Assembly (NCBI GenBank): GCA_032718475.1
Contig: JAUCBJ010003204.1
Span: forward strand, 1-22,596
Direction: 5' to 3'
Length of the DNA stretch: 22,596 bases
From: Nemertoderma westbladi
Taxonomy: Eukaryota; Xenacoelomorpha; Nemertodermatida; Nemertodermatidae
In this document: one piece after another, positions 17,924-22,596 of the stretch
Layout of the letters: each line of letters opens with the position of its first letter
Numbering within the stretch: the stretch's first letter is position 1
Program-made: the position numbers and the translations under genes
Notes under the pieces: model-generated
Told to the model about the DNA's origin: nothing
Databases searched by the model: none
What the model saw: only the letters and a program-made list of their open reading frames with translations

Positions 17924-18200
17924 CTTTTTTTGTACTAATCCATCTCCTTTCTAATGTATCAACATACCAGCTGTCCATTCTTTCAAGACAGCTATCGTAG
18001 TAAAGCTTACAGACCCCTTCGTTGTAACTGAAAGCCGTACACTGGTCCCTTTGTTCGCACTTAATGTTACATAAAGCGGTAGAGGGAGAGGTTGTAGAGA
18101 ACGCAGTAGCGGAGGGATTCGTACAGAAGTTGTTAATGTAGATTTTGCCAACCGAATTGTTTATTACAGTGATTGCGATAACAAAGACTCCAGTATACAT
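17924..18200 (-). CDS. exon 1 of the secreted protein: signal peptide and first PAN/Apple-like domain
   Basis: ATG at 18200; the donor is aaaaaag|gtgaga at 17923. The first 20 residues (MYTGVFVIAITVINNSVGKI) form a short hydrophobic core typical of a signal peptide. Residues about 26-92 contain CNIKCEQRDQCTAFSYNEG and CKLYYDSC, a clear PAN/Apple signature. It ends in phase 1. A TATAAA on the minus strand at 18223-18218 lies only about 20 bases before the ATG, too close for a normal TATA box, so the true transcription start is uncertain. The gene diverges from the MULE gene on the other strand. Confidence 0.78.
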
Positions 18201-19177
18201 TATGATGAGTTTATTTCTTTATAGGATAAGTTGTAATATAGTTATCCTGATTATGTAAATATCTCTGGAGTAAAAATCTCAACAAGATAATAACCCATGG
18301 TCTGATCGAATACTGTATATTTTTTTCTTGGGAGGAAAAGATAATGTAATTATGTTTTGGTACGCAAAAGGTTAACTGATTTGTCGAATAGCTACTCTGC
18401 TATGTTCTTTTATATAGGCCTATCAGAGGCCATCAATTCGTTTGTGGCCATCAACTCCGCCATAATACTGTAAACCAGATATTCAAACACTCTAAATTGT
18501 AAATTTATAATTAAAGGTACTGTAGGCCTATTTATTAAACATTGTTGAACTAAAAGCACCAATTTTTAGAAGGATTTCGCGGAAATAAATCCAAATTTGC
18601 TCTCAAGTTTATTTCCCTGAATTCGTCAACGTCATTCCTTTAATAGTTAGGTCTACAGTAAGATATAATGGGGGCATTATACTAGGTAAATGGTATTAAT
18701 TAATGAATATGCATAATATGCATATTCAATCACTGTATCTCTTTGAGATTGTTATTATTATTATATATATATTATTATATACATTGTTATTATTATATGA
18801 ATGTATAAATGAGTCATATTATGTCTCACTTTTTTATACATTCATATATCGCCCCTTTCATTTTGAAATTGAAACCACCTATATGCCATTTTTGCCGAAA
18901 TGGAGGTTGCTGCATTTCTTTATGTTAAAATGTATTCTGAATCCGATTAACACAATTGCCATACTCCCACGTATAACTGAGATTTTTATCGTTTTAAAAC
19001 ACAAGCGGGTCATTACCGAACACTTTGAAATGGCAGAATGGCTGCGGGGCGGGAAATTCGAATATTTGCCGGTTAAGTATAGTTGCAGTGTGCGGTATTA
19101 CTGTATTATGCCTAGGACTATCTGCTATCTAGCTATCTGCTTGATATCTGGATACAGGGATATGTCCAGATGTCGTA
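18201..19177. other. AT-rich region between the divergent genes, with palindromes
   Basis: It should hold the promoter of the PAN gene and the left end of the MULE. Two inverted repeats stand out: TGAATATGCAT-aat-ATGCATATTCA (18704-18728) and 16-bp arms TATATGAATGTATAAA/TTTATACATTCATATA (18794-18809, 18833-18848). An open frame that starts at 18703 and runs through the 90-bp repeats has AT-rich, hydrophobic filler composition; I do not call it a gene. Confidence 0.5.
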
Positions 19178-19448
19178 AATATTACTGTCAGACTGTAGGC
19201 CTACCGATGTTATTGATACAAGTGATATATGGAGTATGGACGATTATTATTGCACATTGTGTAATAGAAATATTACTGTCAGACTGTAGGCCTACCGATG
19301 TTATTGATACAGTGATATATGGAGTATGGACGATTATTATTGCACATTGTGTAATAGAAATATTACTGTCAGACTGTAGGCCTACCGATGTTATTGATAC
19401 AGTGATATATGGAGTATGGACGATTATTATTGCACATTGTGTAATAGA
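19178..19448 (+). repeat. 90-bp tandem triplication containing the transposase start codon
   Basis: Three near-identical units of 90-91 bp, beginning aatattactgtcagactg and ending cattgtgtaatagaa. Each contains ATGGACGATTATTATTGCAC, the first codons of the transposase, at 19236, 19326 and 19416. Only the third copy leads into the gene; from the first two ATGs the frame ends after 17 codons. The copies are almost identical (one extra A in copy 1), so the triplication is recent. Confidence 0.92.
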
Positions 19449-20103
19449 AGCTTTTCCCGACAATCGAACTTTAATGCCCACCAACGTAATGTTCACAACG
19501 CGTATATAGAAGCCAAAGTAGGAAGAAGAAGGTCGGATGGTGCCAATACGAGTACCGGTACCGCTACTACAGTTCGTACGCCTATTATCTGCACCATTTG
19601 TGGATCGAGTTTTACAAGAAATTCTACGTTATACGCACATGGAAGAACGGTGCACAATATGATAAATAAGTTTTCGCGTGGGCGGAAACAAAAGAGCGAA
19701 TCATCCAAAATCGCTCAAGCTGATCAGGGCTCTTTACGTAATTTAATACATTGTCCTGCGAAAGGGAGTTGCAACTTCCACTGCAAACGAAGAAATGATC
19801 TTATACAGCATTTTGCCGATGAACATGAAAGCGAGTTGCTTGAAGAGCAGAAATTAAGTTTTCAGTCAAAATCGGAGTTTTACACTTGGAAACAAGAGGA
19901 AGAATCGTCTACCCAACAGAGGTACAATTCTAATACCGGGCCCAGAAAGATAGTTAGCGAGGAAACTGTTGTGAGATACTTTACCTGCTTTAGAAGTGGA
20001 AACTACAAACCCCAAAATACTAAGAAAGAATCGAATGTTCAAGGATCATGTAAAATTAATAGTTTTTGTCCCGGGGCAATTACTGCACGCTTTCATAATT
20101 CAG
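19416..20103 (+). CDS. MULE transposase, exon 1: three C2H2-type zinc fingers
   Basis: ATG in the third 90-bp repeat; a TGA lies upstream in the same frame, so this is the first ATG. Finger 1 is C6-X2-C9-X12-H22-X4-H27. Finger 2 is C59-X2-C62-X12-H75-X4-H80. A third, variant finger is C113-X5-C119 with H132-X4-H137. N-terminal fingers in Mutator-like transposases bind the terminal repeats of the element. A basic, Ser/Lys-rich linker follows. The exon ends at the donor ttcag|gtgcgt in phase 1. Reading through the intron would give only a short hydrophobic tail and a stop, so splicing to 20493 is preferred. The 90-bp triplication may add two short upstream ORFs to its 5' UTR. Confidence 0.85.
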
Positions 20104-20492
20104 GTGCGTTATTATTTATTTTTTTAAAACTATTTTATATTCTTAAATTGTTACTTTTTGATCAGAATATCCCCCAAAATCGGGAGAAAAAGGACCATTT
20201 TTTCCCTAGGAAAAAAAGTATCACTTTTCGAAAGTGCATCGAAGTAGAAAAGGTTTGCACATAATTTGAGCAAAATCCATGCACATACCGGTACTCAAAA
20301 GTTATTGCAACTTTAGTGTCTGCAAGAAGTACTCCAAAACGGAACTCAATATCCAACACAACGTAATTGTATTATGTGCGTGGGGTGAGCAAGTGGGGTG
20401 CGTGAGGTCTGTCAAATGCTAGGTCCTTATTTACAAAAACTGTTTTTTTCTTACACTAACTGACTTTAATAATTGTACTGTATTTGTTTTAG
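20104..20492 (+). other. intron of the MULE transposase gene
   Basis: 389 bp, GTGCGT to tgtatttgttttag. Joining the exons completes a GGA codon and yields NSGVVDVTYQPNHVGHDSEL, a continuous stretch that leads naturally into the conserved N-terminal region of MULE transposases. Confidence 0.8.
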
Positions 20493-22507
20493 GAGTTGTT
20501 GATGTTACCTACCAGCCGAACCATGTAGGTCATGATTCTGAATTGTGCCACTTGAAGTTAACGATGCAAGAAAGAGTTGAAGTTGCAGGTAAACTTGCAG
20601 CCGGTATTTCAATGGATGATGTTCTGGACTCAGTACGCTTGGAACTTGATAATTCTAACGTTTCACGTTTGCACTTAATAACCAAACAAGACATTAAAAA
20701 TATTGCTCGTGATTTCGGATTAAACAGTGCCTACTTGTATCACAAGAATGACGCAGAGAGTGTAGCTGCGTGGATTGAAATAAATAAAGCCAGTGGTGAG
20801 AATGTTGTCCGATTCGCAAAGTTTCAAGGTGACAATGGGAGCGAATTACTAGATTCAAACGATTTTATGTTAATTATTATCTCCGACCTCCAACTTTACA
20901 TGTTAAAAAAATATGGAATTGCCGGATCTGAAATTGCGATGGACTCAACCCACGGTCTGAACCAGTACGACTTTCAGTTGACAACACTCCTCGTGATTGA
21001 CGACCATGGAGAGGGATTTCCGGCATCATTTTGCTATAGTAATAAAGTTGATACGAGCGCTATGAAGGTTTTTCTTAATGTTGTAAAAGATACTATTGGT
21101 TACCCCCTCCTGGATATTGTGTTTATGAGTGATATGGCGGAATCATATGGGAATGCTTGGGTAGAAATAATGGGTAGGCCAAGCGTGACACTTTGGTGTG
21201 TTTGGCATGTGGATCGAGCCTGGAGGAAGAATCTTTCAAAAATATCTGGTAATTCCCTTCTTAAGGCCAATATTTACAAAAGTTTACGGTTTCTAATGGG
21301 AATCCAAGATAAAGAGGAGTTTCATAATTCACTGCAAATAGTATTGAGTGACCTTCTGTCAGATAAGAATACAGAAGACTTTGGGCGTTATTTCGAAACT
21401 ACATATTCCAAAGTTCCGGAATATTGGGCTTACTGCTACCGAGTTGGCTTGAAGGTTCATCACAATATGCATCTGGAGGCCTTACACCGCACTATAAAGC
21501 ATGTCTTTCTTGAAGGGCGTAAAGTCAAACGTCTGGACAAAAGTATTGAAACTCTAATGAAACTTATTCGATTCAAAGGATTTGATCGCCTTCTTAAATT
21601 ACATAAAGGAAAACGCACTCATCATTTGTTGGGTATCACAAAGAGGCACCAGGAGAGTCTGAAATTTGATTCACAGAATGTTTCGTTCACTGGTGCACAT
21701 ACTTGGGATGTCAAAAGTCTTTCCAATAGTGGTGAAGTATATACTGTGACGCACAATAATGCAGTTCACAGTTATATATCTTGTCCACTTCTATGTAAAT
21801 ACTGTGAAATATGCTGCCATACTTACGACTGCAGTTGTCCCGATAACTCCTTGAGGCTTACAATATGTAAGCATATCCATTTAGTAGCCCGCACTAATCG
21901 GGGACCTTTTGATACTATTGGCAATGAAGACCATTCCAGAATAGACGTTCCAAGACCAGAAGAACCGTCCGTTTCCTTAACTTTCCCAATTGAAGAGATT
22001 GAATGCCAATCGACAGAAGTTGTTGAAGCTCCAATCAGTGAAACCAGTGAAATCAGTGAAATCATAATTTTATCTGAAACGGCATCTAGAAAATCTACAC
22101 AATCTGAAATAAAAGAACGAATTGGGAAAGTTTTCTATGAAGTTATGGGGAAGTTAGAAACCATTAATGACCAGGAAACACTCCTTTCTGTTGAGGAGAA
22201 AGCCAAATCCTTGCTGCCATTTGTGACGGCTCTAAGATCAAAGCCAAAACTACCCGTAATTCCTCTCAGTAAATCTCCTGTAAATAAGAAATCAGTTTTG
22301 CAGCGGCGTCTGTTTTCAACAAAGAAGCGAAGAGCAATTAAATCCACCCGTTTATTAAAGCCAGACATGCGCGAGCAATGGTTGATTAAACGATGCTTAG
22401 AGAATAAACAGCCAACCACTAATACATCGCGTTGCTCTCATCTATCTGACCATGGATATAATGAGCCTATCGCAAGCGAAACAAATTGTGACCATTTATA
22501 TTGGTAA
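20493..22507 (+). CDS. MULE transposase, exon 2: DDE catalytic core and SWIM finger
   Basis: 671 codons with the split Gly, ending TAA; the full spliced protein is 900 residues with no frameshift or stop. Numbering on the spliced protein: MDSTHG has the first catalytic Asp (D380); FMSDMAESYG the second (D443); the MULE-typical CVWH motif is C465-H468; NMHLEALHRTIK probably carries the catalytic Glu (E558). A SWIM zinc finger, C676-X-C678-X9-C688-X-H690, follows. The tail is Ser/Lys-rich. MULE transposases cut and paste DNA flanked by terminal inverted repeats. The order finger, DDE, SWIM fits animal Mutator-superfamily elements. All key residues are present, so the copy may be active or preserved by selection. 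Confidence 0.93.
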
Positions 22508-22596
22508 TTCTTCATAAATGTGTATTTATTCAGTTATGTGTATACACTTCTGAACTGCTAATATTATTAACCTTAACAAAAGTCTATTATTATCTA
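22508..22596. other. 3' flank of the MULE gene
   Basis: AT-rich, cut by the window edge. I see no AATAAA and no match to the palindromes left of the gene, so the right terminus of the element must lie further out. Confidence 0.4.

Noticed and set aside
18703-19509. 268-codon plus-strand open frame
   Set aside because: AT-rich hydrophobic filler, then three readings of the 90-bp repeat in a frame other than the transposase frame.
7140-22500. CRISPR arrays or bacterial operons
   Set aside because: No regularly spaced repeats with unique spacers; introns and metazoan domains show eukaryotic DNA.

Overview
The window is animal nuclear DNA. Coding pieces are split by GT-AG introns, extracellular PAN/Apple and LamG-type domains are present, and most of the rest is transposable elements, microsatellites and AT-rich spacer. 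A marine invertebrate is likely; the frequent tactgtaggccta-type words and a BEL/Pao element fit that, but I cannot fix the phylum.

Layout. Positions 1-1155 hold decayed Ty3/gypsy fragments. A minus-strand host gene runs from 18200 down to 2003. Its first three exons (18200-17924, 17797-17525, 17413-17267) encode a signal peptide, two PAN/Apple-like domains and a Cys-rich module. Its last exon (2694-2003) encodes a LamG-like jellyroll. All three introns are phase 1 and the reading frame closes to 462 codons, so I read them as one secreted or pericellular protein; linking the LamG exon to the rest is inference.

The last intron is about 14.6 kb because it contains a complete LTR retrotransposon (2770-15338). 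It has 656-657 bp LTRs, a GGGGA target duplication on both sides, TG...CA ends and a polypurine tract. It lies in the same orientation as the host gene. Its coding part (about 14322 down to 9937) is a BEL/Pao-type gag and protease region. It has frameshifts and stops in gag and no recognisable reverse transcriptase, RNase H or integrase. Directly behind the protease ORF sits a second, nested element (6093-9926): two direct copies of a ~0.9 kb sequence (6100-7002 and 9001-9926) around a 2 kb core with two divergent unknown ORFs. Behind that, 3427-6092 is non-coding GC-rich and CT-rich tandem repeat DNA.

To the right, 15344-17266 is the remainder of the host intron, with a tRNA-derived SINE-like piece and short repeats. 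From about 19178 to 22507 on the plus strand lies a Mutator-like (MULE) transposase gene in two exons. It reads as an unbroken 900-codon protein with three C2H2 fingers, a DDE core and a SWIM finger. A 90-bp sequence carrying its start codon is triplicated. Its right terminus lies outside the window.

The parts do not form one pathway. The picture is a host gene that absorbed a non-autonomous retroelement, which itself absorbed another element, beside an intact DNA-transposon gene. The least explained parts are the nested 6093-9926 element and the protease ORF without a polymerase.
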